NCBI GenBank assembly: GCA_002685965.1
Contig: NYZE01000144.1
Span: 1 to 62,555, forward strand
Source: Planctomycetota bacterium
GTDB taxonomy: Bacteria; Planctomycetota; UBA1135; GCA-002748355
Direction of reading: 5' to 3'
Length of the DNA stretch: 62,555 bases
Both the position numbers and the translations under genes were made by a program. Shown here piece by piece: positions 27,375 to 36,430 of this stretch. The first letter of the stretch is position 1, and each line of letters opens with the position of its first letter. The notes under the pieces were generated by a model. That model saw only the letters and a program-made list of their open reading frames with translations. It made no database searches and was not told where the DNA came from.

Positions 27375-30300
27375 TTGCCCACCTTCTTGGGCTTCAGTTC
27401 GACCTCCGTCGCCTCGGCGCGATCGATCGATTCGGTCAGCTGTTTGAAGTCCGCGTAGTGCGACGCCTCGATGCGCTGTCGCTTGAGTTCGCGCAGCCTG
27501 TGGATCGTCACCTTTCTCCCGTCGCGGCGCACCGACATGCGGAACGAGCCGAGCGAAGAGTTGACTTCAACGCCATCCGGCAGCGAGCCCCATGCCCATC
27601 CCTCCGGTGCCTCGTACTCGACCGTGACGTCGCGCGATGTAGGCGTCTGTAGCAGGATGTCGTAGATGCGTCGTTCGGCTGGCGTCAACCGTGACAACTG
27701 GTCCGGCTGGAACGCGGTGCGCACGCGCAGCTTGCCGGCATCGGCGGCTGCGAAGTTCTTGACCTTGAACTTCACGTTGTAGGCAACCGCGGCGCGATGG
27801 TCCGCCAGGTCGGAGAACTGCATGTCGAGAATCTCCACCTTGCCGAACTTCTTGCCGAGCGAGTCGCTGAGCCGCTCTCGGCGTCGCCCGGGTTCGTTGC
27901 CGTAGCGTTTGCGGATACTCGGTGCGAAGTTGAGGTGGGGGCGGTGCTGCATTTCGACCAGCGCGTCGCCGTCGGATTGCAACTGGATCCGAAAGCGGAG
28001 CTCGTCACGGTTCACCTGCGCGAGGGTCCACGGGATCTTCATGATCTCGCCGGACTTTGCGGTGACCGTGAGCACACTCGCGCCACGGTCCATCGTCGGC
28101 AGCGTATCGATGGGGTGGTACTCGGCAGTGCCGTCGACGAACCGCGCCGGGAGTCCCTTCTGTGCCGGGATGTAACTGATGCAATGGTTGAAGTGCTCGA
28201 CCATAGGCAGCGTCAAGTCATCGCGTTCGCGAGCGTTGTCGGCCCTGATCAACACCGGGAAGGCTTCGACGCCGATCTCGGCCAGCATCGCGTTCGTGAG
28301 GATTGCCTTGTCCTTACAGTCGCCGTGGCGACGAGCGAAGATCGAGCCAACGGAGTACGGCTTGTAGCCGTGCACGCCGAACTCCCATGCCTTGTAACGG
28401 ATGTCGGTGACGACAAAGTCGTAGATGCGCTGCACCTTCTCTTCGAGCGAGCTGGCGCCAGCAATGAGTTCCTGGACCTTGGCCTTGATCTCGGGTGTGG
28501 CGATCGTCTGCTTGCGGATCAAGTTCCACCACCAACTCGAGAACTGGTCCCACGTCGCATAGGTGCTGACGCGCAGCAATGGCCCGCGTTCGATCGGCGA
28601 CGGGGCCCGCTCTTCCATGTTCGACCGCGCCAAACCGGTCATTTCGTAGAGCCGGTACTCGGCTCCGTCATCGAGCTTGGCGATCTTGGGTTCAGGCACG
28701 GCGCCTGTCTTCTGGAAGTGATAGGTCCGTCCCGGTTCGAGGATCAAGTCGAGTCGTGAGCGACGCACCGGCACGAGGTCATTGCTCGGGAACAGGTGTT
28801 GCAGGCCGAAGTAGTCCCCGAAGAAAGAGCGCGACCGATCGTCGACCCGCGCTTTGACCTCGACGCAGTCACCCTTCTTGATCGGGGGCAGATCGACCCG
28901 CCAGCTGCGCCCGAGGTGCGCCCGCACCTTGGTGCCGTCGGGGCGGATGACCTTGGCTTCGAGAATGCGTGCCGTCTGGTCGCCGCGGTAGAACTGCGGG
29001 CGATACGTGTCGAACAGGTTGGCGCCCTCTTCGGAGAGCACCCTCACGAGGAAGTGGTCGTAGCGGCTCGTGGTGCCATCGCGGTAGGCCCGGATCAAGA
29101 CGTGACGGAACAGGTAGTAGTGCGAGTCACCTTTCTCGGCTGCGTCGGCGTCGGCGCCCTTGTCGCTCGTGAGCGCGGCGTCGGTGTCGATCTCGTAGCC
29201 CTCGTAGAAGCTCGTCGCTCCTGCTTGTAGATACTCGAGGCGTCGCTTCGGGTCCTTTAGATTGGGGTTAAGGGCCACGGCTCGCTCGAGGTGAGCGATG
29301 ACCAGGTCACGCTTGTCGGCGCGCGCTGCGAGCTCCGCTAGCGACAACCAGGCTCTCTCGTCTTCCGGGCAGATCTCAAGCCACTCGTCCCAGGTGCGCG
29401 CCGACGCGGCGAGGTCGCCAGTCGCGGTAGCCAGCCGTGCGATGGTCTCGTAGACCAGCCGTTGCTGCGGGAAGTCGCGCAAGGCCAGCTGGGCGGTTGC
29501 CATTGCTGTCTTGGCGTCGCCGCTGCGCATCTGTAGACGTGCCAGGTTGACCAGGCTTCGCCAGCGGTAGTCTGTCGCGAGCAGTTTCTTCTGCACGTCG
29601 ATCATGGCGCGGATATCGCTGCGCTTGCTCAGCACGTCGAGCGCGGCGCCCATGATGCCCGGATGCGTGCCGAGATCGGGGTTAGCGAAGAACTCCATCG
29701 CAGCCTGTGTCCTACCGGAGTCGAAGCCGCGCGCCTGCAAGAGCGCTAACTGCTCGAGCTTGGCGAACACGAAACTCGGATTGACTGCGAGCGAGCGTCG
29801 CACCCACTCTTCGGCCTTGGCTAGGTTGCCGCGAGACAATCGCTCGAGGCCGGCCAGCGCGCGCATCGCCTCGGCGCAGCGCGGCCAGGCGCGAACGGCA
29901 TCGAGATAGGCCTGCATACGTGCGTTCTCGTCGCGGTCGGCGGCCGAGCCGCCGCGCTTGACCAGCGTGAACGCGAGCAGATAGTGCGCAGCGCCAAAGT
30001 CCGGTAGCAGTTCGACGGCTACCTTGGCCCACTTCTTGTCGCGACGGGTCGCGTCATCGTCCTCCGCGCGGAGCGCCAACAGGTAGGCGAGCCGAAAAGC
30101 GTGCATGCCGAGCTGGTGTGCGGTGGCCGAGTCTCTGTTGGGGAGTTTTGTAGCGCCTTCGAGTGATGCCAGGCGTCGCGTTAGCCAGCTGATCGCACCG
30201 AGTCTCGGCGCTGCGGCGCGCGCGGCATCGCCCTCCAGCTTGCGGCGTCCTGCCGCGGTGACTTGAGCCGGGTCGGCGCTGACCTGGACGCGGGCTGGAA

Positions 30301-31195
30301 GAGGGCTTCCATCGGGCGTGGTCAGTCGCATCCGTGTCGCGAATGCGCCTTGCTGGGCGCAGACCTTGACGCACACGAGGTTCTTGCCGGGCCGGAGTCG
30401 GAACGTGCAAATGTCCTGGTCGAAACCGAGCGGCCTACGCTGACAGTCACGGCGCAGCGTTTCCTCGCCGTTCACGTGAACGACGAGGCTGCCGGTGCTT
30501 GCCAGCCTCAGGCAAGCATCGCGTGCGATCTCGGAGGACACGGAGAACACCGCATAGGCGAGCACTTGGGTCGCGGGGCGAAGCCGTGCACCGAGGTTGA
30601 GCTCGTGCAGCGGGACACCCAGGAGCTGAACCCGGCGCCACTCGACGCGCCGCTTCTTCCCGTCGAGCGGCGTAGTCAGGTCGAGCGGTTGCTTCGGCGC
30701 GAGCTCGGGGGCCGATTCGTTGCGAAAGCCCGAGCCACGCTCGTTGTCGAGCGGGCCGATCACTTGAAAGTCACTGACGTAGCCGAGCCGAACCATGACC
30801 TCGGACGCTTCACGCGCCCGGCCCGCGGAAAGCAGGTGGTTCGCGGTCAGATGGTCGACCCAGCCGCGCAGCACGTGGTTCGTGGCGAGCGATGGCAGCT
30901 TGCGCAGTCGTTTCGTCAGCTCGACGAAGCCGCCGTGGTAAGGGATCTTGGTCGCCAGGTTGGACGATAAGTGCAGCAGGAATGCGGCACGGGCGTGCGT
31001 GGCCTGCGTGATCGCCGGTGCACCGAGCAGCTCCTCGACTGCGGTCGCCGCCTTACCGAAGCTTGCCCGATAGCGCCCCGCCGCTTTGAGGTCCAAAGCC
31101 TCGCGTTCGGCGGCCAGACCCAGTTCGACGGCAGGCGGGCCGGCTTGCGCGATGAGCAGGAGCGAGGTGATAGAGAACGAGGTCAGACAGGTCAT
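27371..31195 (-). CDS. Giant secreted TPR / DUF3857 / transglutaminase-like protein, intact catalytic Cys
   Basis: 1274 aa with a signal peptide (MTCLTSFSITSLLLIAQAG). TPR-like repeats occupy roughly 380-640. A DUF3857-type beta domain (about 670-860) contains YYLFRHVLIRAYRDGTTSRY. The transglutaminase-like core (about 880-1040) includes RIYDFVVTDIRYK, the nucleophile in HGDCKDKAI (C960), the His segment HFNHCISYI and the Asp segment FVDGTAEYHPID, so a complete Cys-His-Asp triad is likely. The C-terminal beta domain ends in a Lys-rich tail. Cotranscribed with the Cys-less paralogue. Family members are widespread but their substrates are unknown; amide hydrolysis or cross-linking in the envelope is an inference. 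Confidence 0.83.
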   Translation of the reverse strand: MTCLTSFSITSLLLIAQAGPPAVELGLAAEREALDLKAAGRYRASFGKAATAVEELLGAPAITQATHARAAFLLHLSSNLATKIPYHGGFVELTKRLRKLPSLATNHVLRGWVDHLTANHLLSAGRAREASEVMVRLGYVSDFQVIGPLDNERGSGFRNESAPELAPKQPLDLTTPLDGKKRRVEWRRVQLLGVPLHELNLGARLRPATQVLAYAVFSVSSEIARDACLRLASTGSLVVHVNGEETLRRDCQRRPLGFDQDICTFRLRPGKNLVCVKVCAQQGAFATRMRLTTPDGSPLPARVQVSADPAQVTAAGRRKLEGDAARAAAPRLGAISWLTRRLASLEGATKLPNRDSATAHQLGMHAFRLAYLLALRAEDDDATRRDKKWAKVAVELLPDFGAAHYLLAFTLVKRGGSAADRDENARMQAYLDAVRAWPRCAEAMRALAGLERLSRGNLAKAEEWVRRSLAVNPSFVFAKLEQLALLQARGFDSGRTQAAMEFFANPDLGTHPGIMGAALDVLSKRSDIRAMIDVQKKLLATDYRWRSLVNLARLQMRSGDAKTAMATAQLALRDFPQQRLVYETIARLATATGDLAASARTWDEWLEICPEDERAWLSLAELAARADKRDLVIAHLERAVALNPNLKDPKRRLEYLQAGATSFYEGYEIDTDAALTSDKGADADAAEKGDSHYYLFRHVLIRAYRDGTTSRYDHFLVRVLSEEGANLFDTYRPQFYRGDQTARILEAKVIRPDGTKVRAHLGRSWRVDLPPIKKGDCVEVKARVDDRSRSFFGDYFGLQHLFPSNDLVPVRRSRLDLILEPGRTYHFQKTGAVPEPKIAKLDDGAEYRLYEMTGLARSNMEERAPSPIERGPLLRVSTYATWDQFSSWWWNLIRKQTIATPEIKAKVQELIAGASSLEEKVQRIYDFVVTDIRYKAWEFGVHGYKPYSVGSIFARRHGDCKDKAILTNAMLAEIGVEAFPVLIRADNARERDDLTLPMVEHFNHCISYIPAQKGLPARFVDGTAEYHPIDTLPTMDRGASVLTVTAKSGEIMKIPWTLAQVNRDELRFRIQLQSDGDALVEMQHRPHLNFAPSIRKRYGNEPGRRRERLSDSLGKKFGKVEILDMQFSDLADHRAAVAYNVKFKVKNFAAADAGKLRVRTAFQPDQLSRLTPAERRIYDILLQTPTSRDVTVEYEAPEGWAWGSLPDGVEVNSSLGSFRMSVRRDGRKVTIHRLRELKRQRIEASHYADFKQLTESIDRAEATEVELKPKKVGK

Positions 31196-31304
31196 GAAAG
31201 CCCTTTGCGTGGCCCGGCAAGAGTTGCCGCTGACAGAGTGGGAGCGAGTTGTTGTACTCGTGGAGGCTCTTGAACGCTACGCGGCTCGGCTACACTGGTG
31301 CGGA

Positions 31305-32123
31305 ATGAGCCATGAGAGAGAACGCATTCACGGGATTGTGCGGGACAGCTACGCGCGGATCGCTGAGGAAACTCCCGTAGCGACCGATACGCCCTCGGGA
31401 TGTTCGCCTGCCGCGGACTGCTGCGGTGGCGGGGGAACGCAGAAGACAGTCGGCGAGGTCGCCGGCCTCTTGGGCTACACCGAGGAGGAACTGCGCGATC
31501 TTCCCGGGGGTGCCAATCTCGGGCTCGGCTGTGGTAACCCACATGCGCTCGCAGCATTGAGCGCCGGCGAAGTCGTGCTCGATCTCGGCTCCGGCGGTGG
31601 CGTCGACTGCTTCATTGCAGCCAAGCGCGTGGGCAATCAAGGACGCGTCATCGGCGTCGACATGACGCCCGCCATGCTGGCTCGCTCACGCGATCTCGCA
31701 CGGGAGTCGGGCTACGACAACGTCGAGTTCCGGCTCGGCGAGATCGAGCACCTGCCGATCGCCGATGGGACGGTCCATGTGATCCTGTCCAACTGCGTCG
31801 TCAACCTGTCGCCCGACAAGGAGCAGGTCCTGCGCGAGGCGTTCCGTGTGCTCGTGCCCGGCGGGCGGCTCGCCATCTCTGATGTGATCGCGACATGCGA
31901 CTTGCCCGCGGAGATCCGCGAAGACGATGCGCTGCTGTCGGGATGCATCGCCGGGGCCGAGACTCAGGAGCGACTCGAACAATGGCTGGGTCAGGTCGGC
32001 TTCACCTCGATCGAGATCCGCCCCTGGGACGAGAGCCGTGAGTTCATTCGCGAATGGGCACCCGGTCGGGCCGTCGAGGACTTCGTTGTTTCGGCGATGA
32101 TCGCCGCACAGAAGCCCGTCTGA
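31305..32123 (+). CDS. arsM: Arsenite methyltransferase
   Basis: 272-aa SAM-dependent methyltransferase converting As(III) to methylated arsenicals. The SAM site is VLDLGSGGGVDCFIAA (about 91-106). The three cysteines conserved in ArsM are present: C76 in GLGCGNPHA, C164 in LSNCVVNLSPDK and C214 in LSGCIAGA. An extra CC pair lies at 39-40. The start at 31305 gives the usual length. No arsR, arsB or arsC lies nearby; 109 bp separate it from the divergent giant-protein genes. Confidence 0.92.
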   Translation: MSHERERIHGIVRDSYARIAEETPVATDTPSGCSPAADCCGGGGTQKTVGEVAGLLGYTEEELRDLPGGANLGLGCGNPHALAALSAGEVVLDLGSGGGVDCFIAAKRVGNQGRVIGVDMTPAMLARSRDLARESGYDNVEFRLGEIEHLPIADGTVHVILSNCVVNLSPDKEQVLREAFRVLVPGGRLAISDVIATCDLPAEIREDDALLSGCIAGAETQERLEQWLGQVGFTSIEIRPWDESREFIREWAPGRAVEDFVVSAMIAAQKPV

Positions 32124-32125
32124 CC

Positions 32126-33034
32126 TCACGTCACGCTTCGCGCGATCACGTGCAGGTCTTCGCCTAGGCCGAGGGCTGTCATCGTCCGCTCCGGCCACAG
32201 GTGGTTGCAGACCCAGAACGCCCACCGGTTCTCGGCCAGGAAGCGGACGTAGGTCTCCGGCGTCGCCGGTTCGCTGTTGCACCATCGGTTGAGGACTCGG
32301 CCGAGGTTCAACCTGAGCAGGAAGTCGTGCAGTAGACGAGGGTCCTTGGCGTAGCTCGCCGTGTACGTCTGGACGACTTCGAGGCCGAGCCGTCGCAGCA
32401 TGTGCGACAGGGTGCGCTTCCCGAACATCGAGAGGTGTGAGGAGTGGACGCCGTAGCTCCAGTGCCGGCCTAGCAAGCGGCTCTTGAGGCTGTCGAAGTT
32501 GGGAACCGACTGATACATGACGCCACCCGGGCGCAGCAGTCGGGAGGCATCAGCGACCATCTCGTCCGGGTCAGCGACGTGTTCGAGCGTGTGGTTCATC
32601 AGGATCGCGTCGAAGCTCGCCGGCTCCAGGCCGGCATCAGCGAGGTAGCAACAGCGAATGTCGAGGCCCCAGTCCTTGGCGCCGAACTCCGCCGCCGGAC
32701 GGCTGACCTCGATGCCGGTAGCTTTCCAGCCGCGCTTTCCGGCCATGATCAACGAAGTGCCGATCGAGCAGCCGATGTCGAGCAAGCGGCCCGGTCGACA
32801 ATGGCGCTCGAGCCTCTGTAGCATCTCGTCGAAGCGGCCCAGGTTCTTGTCGTGCTCCTGGTACGCGCCTTCGGCGTGCCCGCGCTCGTCGCGGTAGTAG
32901 CCGTCGAGCTCTGTCGGCGCGAGGGGATCCGCCATGCGCACAAAGCGACACGTCGCGCAGCGCTCGAATCGGTGGCCCGCTGCCTCGAAGGACAGCGTGA
33001 ACCTCAACGAGCAACAGACTGGGCACGCATCCAT
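32126..33034 (-). CDS. SAM-dependent methyltransferase with N-terminal zinc-ribbon-like motif
   Basis: 302 aa. The N-terminus has two CxxC pairs (C4/C7 and C26/C29) like a zinc ribbon, followed by a class I methyltransferase domain: LLDIGCSIGTSL (SAM loop), DAILMNHTLEHVADP and LLRPGGVMYQSVPNFDSL. This architecture occurs in methyltransferases of polysaccharide and lipid biosynthesis loci, but no such genes flank it, so the substrate is unknown. It is convergent with arsM (2-bp gap) and divergent from the DASS transporter. Confidence 0.82.
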   Translation of the reverse strand: MDACPVCCSLRFTLSFEAAGHRFERCATCRFVRMADPLAPTELDGYYRDERGHAEGAYQEHDKNLGRFDEMLQRLERHCRPGRLLDIGCSIGTSLIMAGKRGWKATGIEVSRPAAEFGAKDWGLDIRCCYLADAGLEPASFDAILMNHTLEHVADPDEMVADASRLLRPGGVMYQSVPNFDSLKSRLLGRHWSYGVHSSHLSMFGKRTLSHMLRRLGLEVVQTYTASYAKDPRLLHDFLLRLNLGRVLNRWCNSEPATPETYVRFLAENRWAFWVCNHLWPERTMTALGLGEDLHVIARSVT

Positions 33035-33059
33035 GCGACGGCGACCTTACCATCACGAG

Positions 33060-34433
33060 ATGTCCCGCTCATCGTGGCTGCTGCTCATCGGCTGTTTGGG
33101 TTCGCTCGCCTTCGGGGTGACTTGCTGGTGGCTGGGCCTCGATGTAGCGGCGACAAAGGTGGCGGCGGTGACGTTCTTGACCGCCTTCTTGTGGGTAACG
33201 GAGCCGATTCCGATTCCGGCAACCTCGCTGATCCCCTTCGCGGCCCTGCCGCTCCTGGGCATCCTCGACCACAAGCAGGTCGCCGCGGCCTACGGCGACC
33301 CAATGGTCTTGCTCCTGCTGGGGGGCTTCATGCTCTCCACTGCCATGGCCAAGAGCGGCGCTCACCGTCGCCTCGCCCTGGGCATGGTGCGGCTCGTTGG
33401 CGGCCAAGGCGGCCGTCGCCTCGTGCTCGGCTTCATGATAGCCAGCGCGGTGTGCAGCATGTGGATCTCCAACACCGCGACCGTGTTGATGATGCTGCCG
33501 ATCGCCATGGCCGTGCTGGAAGAGAACGATGATCCGGGCCTCGCCGTGCCACTGATGTTGGGGGTCGCGCACGCTTCAAGTCTCGGCGGTGTCGCCACGC
33601 CCATCGGTACTCCGCCGAATGTCATCTTCATGAAGCAGTACGAGATCGAAACCGGTACAGCCTGGGGTTTCGTCGACTGGATGATGATCGGCGTCCCGAT
33701 CGTTGTGTTGTTCTTGCCCCTGATGTGGTGGTGGCTCGTCCGCCACACACCAAAGACCGGGCGTGTGACCTTGCCGGCCCAAGGCCCCTGGCGCCTCGCC
33801 GAAATCCTCGTGCTCATCGTGTTCACGTTGACCGCGTTGCTCTGGGTCACGCGCAAAGAGGGCTTCGGTGGGTGGTCCACCTGGCTGCCTGACCCGACTG
33901 CAGTGGACGATGGGACGGTTGCGCTCTTCTCCGTCATCGTCTTGTTCATGCTCCCGAGCGGCGACGGTGGACGGCTGCTCGATTGGAAGACAGCCGCGAA
34001 GATCCCGTGGGGGCTTCTGCTGCTGTTCGGCGGCGGCATTGCCATCGCGCACGCGTTCAAGTCTTCCGGCCTGTCTGAGACACTGGGCGAACACTTGGCT
34101 GTGCTCGCCAGGTGGCCGTTGCTGCCGACCGTCGTCGTGCTCTGCCTCGTCGTCACCTTCCTGACCGAGATCACGAGCAACACGGCAACGACAACGCTGC
34201 TCATGCCGATCCTCGCCGCGGCAGGCACCGCGGCGTTGATCGACCCGAGTCGGCTCATGGTGCCCGCTGCGATCTCCGCGAGCTGCGCCTACATGCTTCC
34301 GGTCGCAACGGCGCCTAATGCGATCGTCTTCGGTACCGGCAGAGTCACGACGCAGGAGATGGCGCGCTCGGGTGTCGCGCTGAACCTCATCGGCGTTGTC
34401 GTCGTGACCACGGTTTGCGTGCTGGCCTTGTGA
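33060..34433 (+). CDS. DASS/SLC13-family sodium:anion symporter
   Basis: 457 aa, strongly hydrophobic, with about 11-12 membrane segments. The family signatures are the two SNT motifs, SMWISNTATVLMMLPI and EITSNTATTTLLMPI, which bind Na+ and carboxylate, plus GVATPIGTPPNVIF and a later ATAPNAIVFGTG. Members take up dicarboxylates, citrate or sulfate with Na+. The substrate is not determinable here. The start is ATG 33060; an upstream ATG at 33033 would overlap the divergent methyltransferase start (shared CATG). Its last 47 bp overlap the convergent EF-hand gene. Confidence 0.92.
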   Translation: MSRSSWLLLIGCLGSLAFGVTCWWLGLDVAATKVAAVTFLTAFLWVTEPIPIPATSLIPFAALPLLGILDHKQVAAAYGDPMVLLLLGGFMLSTAMAKSGAHRRLALGMVRLVGGQGGRRLVLGFMIASAVCSMWISNTATVLMMLPIAMAVLEENDDPGLAVPLMLGVAHASSLGGVATPIGTPPNVIFMKQYEIETGTAWGFVDWMMIGVPIVVLFLPLMWWWLVRHTPKTGRVTLPAQGPWRLAEILVLIVFTLTALLWVTRKEGFGGWSTWLPDPTAVDDGTVALFSVIVLFMLPSGDGGRLLDWKTAAKIPWGLLLLFGGGIAIAHAFKSSGLSETLGEHLAVLARWPLLPTVVVLCLVVTFLTEITSNTATTTLLMPILAAAGTAALIDPSRLMVPAAISASCAYMLPVATAPNAIVFGTGRVTTQEMARSGVALNLIGVVVVTTVCVLAL

Positions 34434-35223
34434 TTCGCGCCGCCTGCACCTCGACTGCGTTGAGGTGCTGATCTCCATCGGTGTCAGCGCGTTGTATGAT
34501 CTGCTTGGCGAGGCGCGCCAACGTCAGGTGGATGCGGACCAACGCGCGTGCCAGCTCCCTCTCACTGAGAAGGCTGTCGGCATCGAGGTCGGCAGCGCGT
34601 AGTTCCTCCGGGAGCGGTCGCCGCTGCTTACCGCTTGGCTTCTTTGCCGAGCCCTTGTGCAGGGCCTTTATGAGATCGTCAAGAACCGCCAGCTCGGAAA
34701 GCGTCAGGTCTCCGGACATGTTCAAGTCGAGCCGCGTGAACTGCAGGCGTTGCAATGTGACCAATGTTTCTTCGACCGGTTTCCACTCAGCGTCGCTGAG
34801 TCGATCGTCGCGGTTCTTGTCGAGGTTGGTGAAGAAGCGCACCAGTGTGATCGACACGTCTGCAGTGGTTGCCGGAAGCCGTTGCACTGCGCTCTTCGTC
34901 AGGGTCAGTTTGCCGCCAAAGCCCGTTAGCTCCTTGAAGCGCCGATCGAACTCTGGTGCCTGAATGCGGCCGTCGTTGTTGGTGTCGAACTTGCGAAAGC
35001 GCTGACGGTTGATCTCTACGATGGCCTGGAGAGCTTCTCGATACGTGATGCGGTCGTCACGGTTTCGATCGCAGGCCACGAAGAGGCCGCGGCTCTTGTT
35101 CGTCGAATGGACCGAGAACTCCTGCTGCCCAGCGCGCTTGGCGTTCTGTGCTGGCTTTGACTGTGCGACGCTGACGGTGCACGTCGAGACCAGGACCAGC
35201 GTGTGCAGCAGATGGTTCATCAA
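34387..35223 (-). CDS. Secreted six-EF-hand calcium-binding protein
   Basis: 278 aa with a signal peptide (MMNHLLHTLVLVSTCTVSVA). Six EF-hand loops can be read: DRNRDDRITYRE, DTNNDGRIQAPE, DKNRDDRLSDAE, DLNMSGDLTLSE, DLDADSLLSERE and DTDGDQHLNAVE. Most keep acidic ligands at positions 1, 3/5 and 12; the fourth and fifth are less regular. The tail is Arg-rich. A periplasmic or surface Ca2+-binding role is inferred. It overlaps the transporter gene tail-to-tail and is 8 bp upstream of the next gene on the same strand. Confidence 0.88.
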   Translation of the reverse strand: MMNHLLHTLVLVSTCTVSVAQSKPAQNAKRAGQQEFSVHSTNKSRGLFVACDRNRDDRITYREALQAIVEINRQRFRKFDTNNDGRIQAPEFDRRFKELTGFGGKLTLTKSAVQRLPATTADVSITLVRFFTNLDKNRDDRLSDAEWKPVEETLVTLQRLQFTRLDLNMSGDLTLSELAVLDDLIKALHKGSAKKPSGKQRRPLPEELRAADLDADSLLSERELARALVRIHLTLARLAKQIIQRADTDGDQHLNAVEVQAARITRPARKPWSRRQRR

Positions 35224-35231
35224 TGGACCCG

Positions 35232-36362
35232 CTACGGAGTAAACACCGATTCGGCGCCCAGTGTCGTGATAGCGACACCTTGGTGTACGCCGCTGAAGCT
35301 CTTTCCGGCCTCCGCGAAGGTGGCCAACTCGACCCGGAGCCCTTGCTGCCGGAGGAATTCGACGACTGGCAACAGACCGATGTCGGCCGTCGCGACGACC
35401 ACCGAATCGACGCGGCCCGCCAACGCCGCCGCATCCACCGCGATCTGCACGAGCCGCTCACACCGATCCTCGAGGCCGATCAGGGTGTCGAAACCAGCAC
35501 CGCGCAGCGTCTCGCTCCGACCGCGCTGCTCGCGCCCGAAGTAAGCGACGCTGCGGGGCACGTTGCGACCGCCACCAATCTGCTCGAGCAGGCCGATCGG
35601 GCTCAGGTGTCCGTCGAGTTCGGTCGTGGCAGCTTGCTCGAGGCTCTCGAGGTCGGCCAGAACCGCGAGCCGCTGCGTTGCTGATTGACGTTTCGGCAGA
35701 GGTTGGCCGCCGCGCTCACGCTTGCTTTCGTCGCGTCTTCCGTCGCGCCGGCCTTCGTCGCGCCGGCCTTCGTCACGCCGACCTTCGTCACGCCGGCCTT
35801 CGTCACGCCGGCCTTCGTCACGCCGGCCACCCTCGTGTTTGCGTCCATCGCGTCGCCCATCTTCGTCGAGGCGCCGCCCGCGGCCGCCCCGCCGTCGCCG
35901 CCTCGGCCGTGGCTCTTCGTCTCGTTGCGACTCCCGCTCCGGCCCCCTGTTGGCCTCAGCGGCAACTGCAAGATCCTCATTGCGGTCGTCCGATTCCGCT
36001 GGCTTCCTGCTGGCGCGTCGGCGGGGCTTCTTGGGCGCCTCATCGGCGTTGCCGTCGCGGCTCTCGGAATCGGGAGTGGCGCTCTTCGCAGTGGCGCTGT
36101 CGCGGGTGATCCGGCTGCGGGGCGCCTTCTTGGTCCGGCCCTTCTTGGCGCCACTCTTCGTGCTAGCGTCTTTGCTGGCCTCGTCTTTGCTGGCCTCGTC
36201 TTTGCTGGCCTTCTTGGCGGCAGCGGGCTCGTCGTCGCGATCCTTGCTGGATCCGGAATCGCCAGGAAACAAGCCGGTGCCGAAGTCTGAGGTTGTCAAT
36301 GTGGCGCTCCCCTTTGTGGCGCTTCCTTCTTGGCGCGTTGTCCGCGTGCTCTCTGCTGGCAA
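35232..36362 (-). CDS. NYN-like (PIN-fold) domain protein with disordered, repeat-rich N-terminus
   Basis: 376 aa from a TTG at 36362; the start is uncertain because the N-terminus is low complexity. Residues 1-225 are disordered and charged: a Lys/Glu/Ser section with SKDEA repeats and an Arg-rich section with RRDEG repeats. The C-terminal 150 residues resemble an NYN/DUF88 PIN-like nuclease domain: LAVLADLESL, SVAYFGREQRG, LVQIAVDAAALAGRVDSVVVATADIGLLPVVEFLRQ (written here only as a landmark; its key residues are the Asp of VDA and the Asp of TAD). The usual GDSDF acidic cluster is reduced to TADIG, so nuclease activity is doubtful. RNA binding through the Arg-rich tail is inferred. Confidence 0.68.
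   Translation of the reverse strand: MPAESTRTTRQEGSATKGSATLTTSDFGTGLFPGDSGSSKDRDDEPAAAKKASKDEASKDEASKDASTKSGAKKGRTKKAPRSRITRDSATAKSATPDSESRDGNADEAPKKPRRRASRKPAESDDRNEDLAVAAEANRGPERESQRDEEPRPRRRRRGGRGRRLDEDGRRDGRKHEGGRRDEGRRDEGRRDEGRRDEGRRDEGRRDGRRDESKRERGGQPLPKRQSATQRLAVLADLESLEQAATTELDGHLSPIGLLEQIGGGRNVPRSVAYFGREQRGRSETLRGAGFDTLIGLEDRCERLVQIAVDAAALAGRVDSVVVATADIGLLPVVEFLRQQGLRVELATFAEAGKSFSGVHQGVAITTLGAESVFTP
35741..35830. repeat. 15-bp minisatellite, six units
   Basis: Six consecutive 15-bp units close to CGTCACGCCGGCCTT (35741, 35756, 35771, 35786, 35801, 35816). The first two have CGTCGC, the third GACCTT, and the last ends CCAC. They encode the RRDEG repeats of the NYN-like protein on the minus strand and are multiples of three, so copy-number changes would keep the frame. 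Confidence 0.95.
36166..36210. repeat. 15-bp tandem repeat, three units
   Basis: Three units of TCGTCTTTGCTGGCC (first copy begins GCG) at 36166, 36181 and 36196. They encode the SKDEA repeats in the N-terminal disordered part of the same NYN-like protein. Confidence 0.93.
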
Positions 36363-36430
36363 GCACGGTAGCCCGGCCGGGAAAAGGGAGCAAGAAACGC
36401 TGGAACGTCAAGCACGGTAACCTAGCTCGG

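Noticed and set aside
35741..35830. Possible CRISPR or direct-repeat array
   Set aside because: The 15-bp units are contiguous with no spacers and in frame with the protein, so it is a minisatellite.
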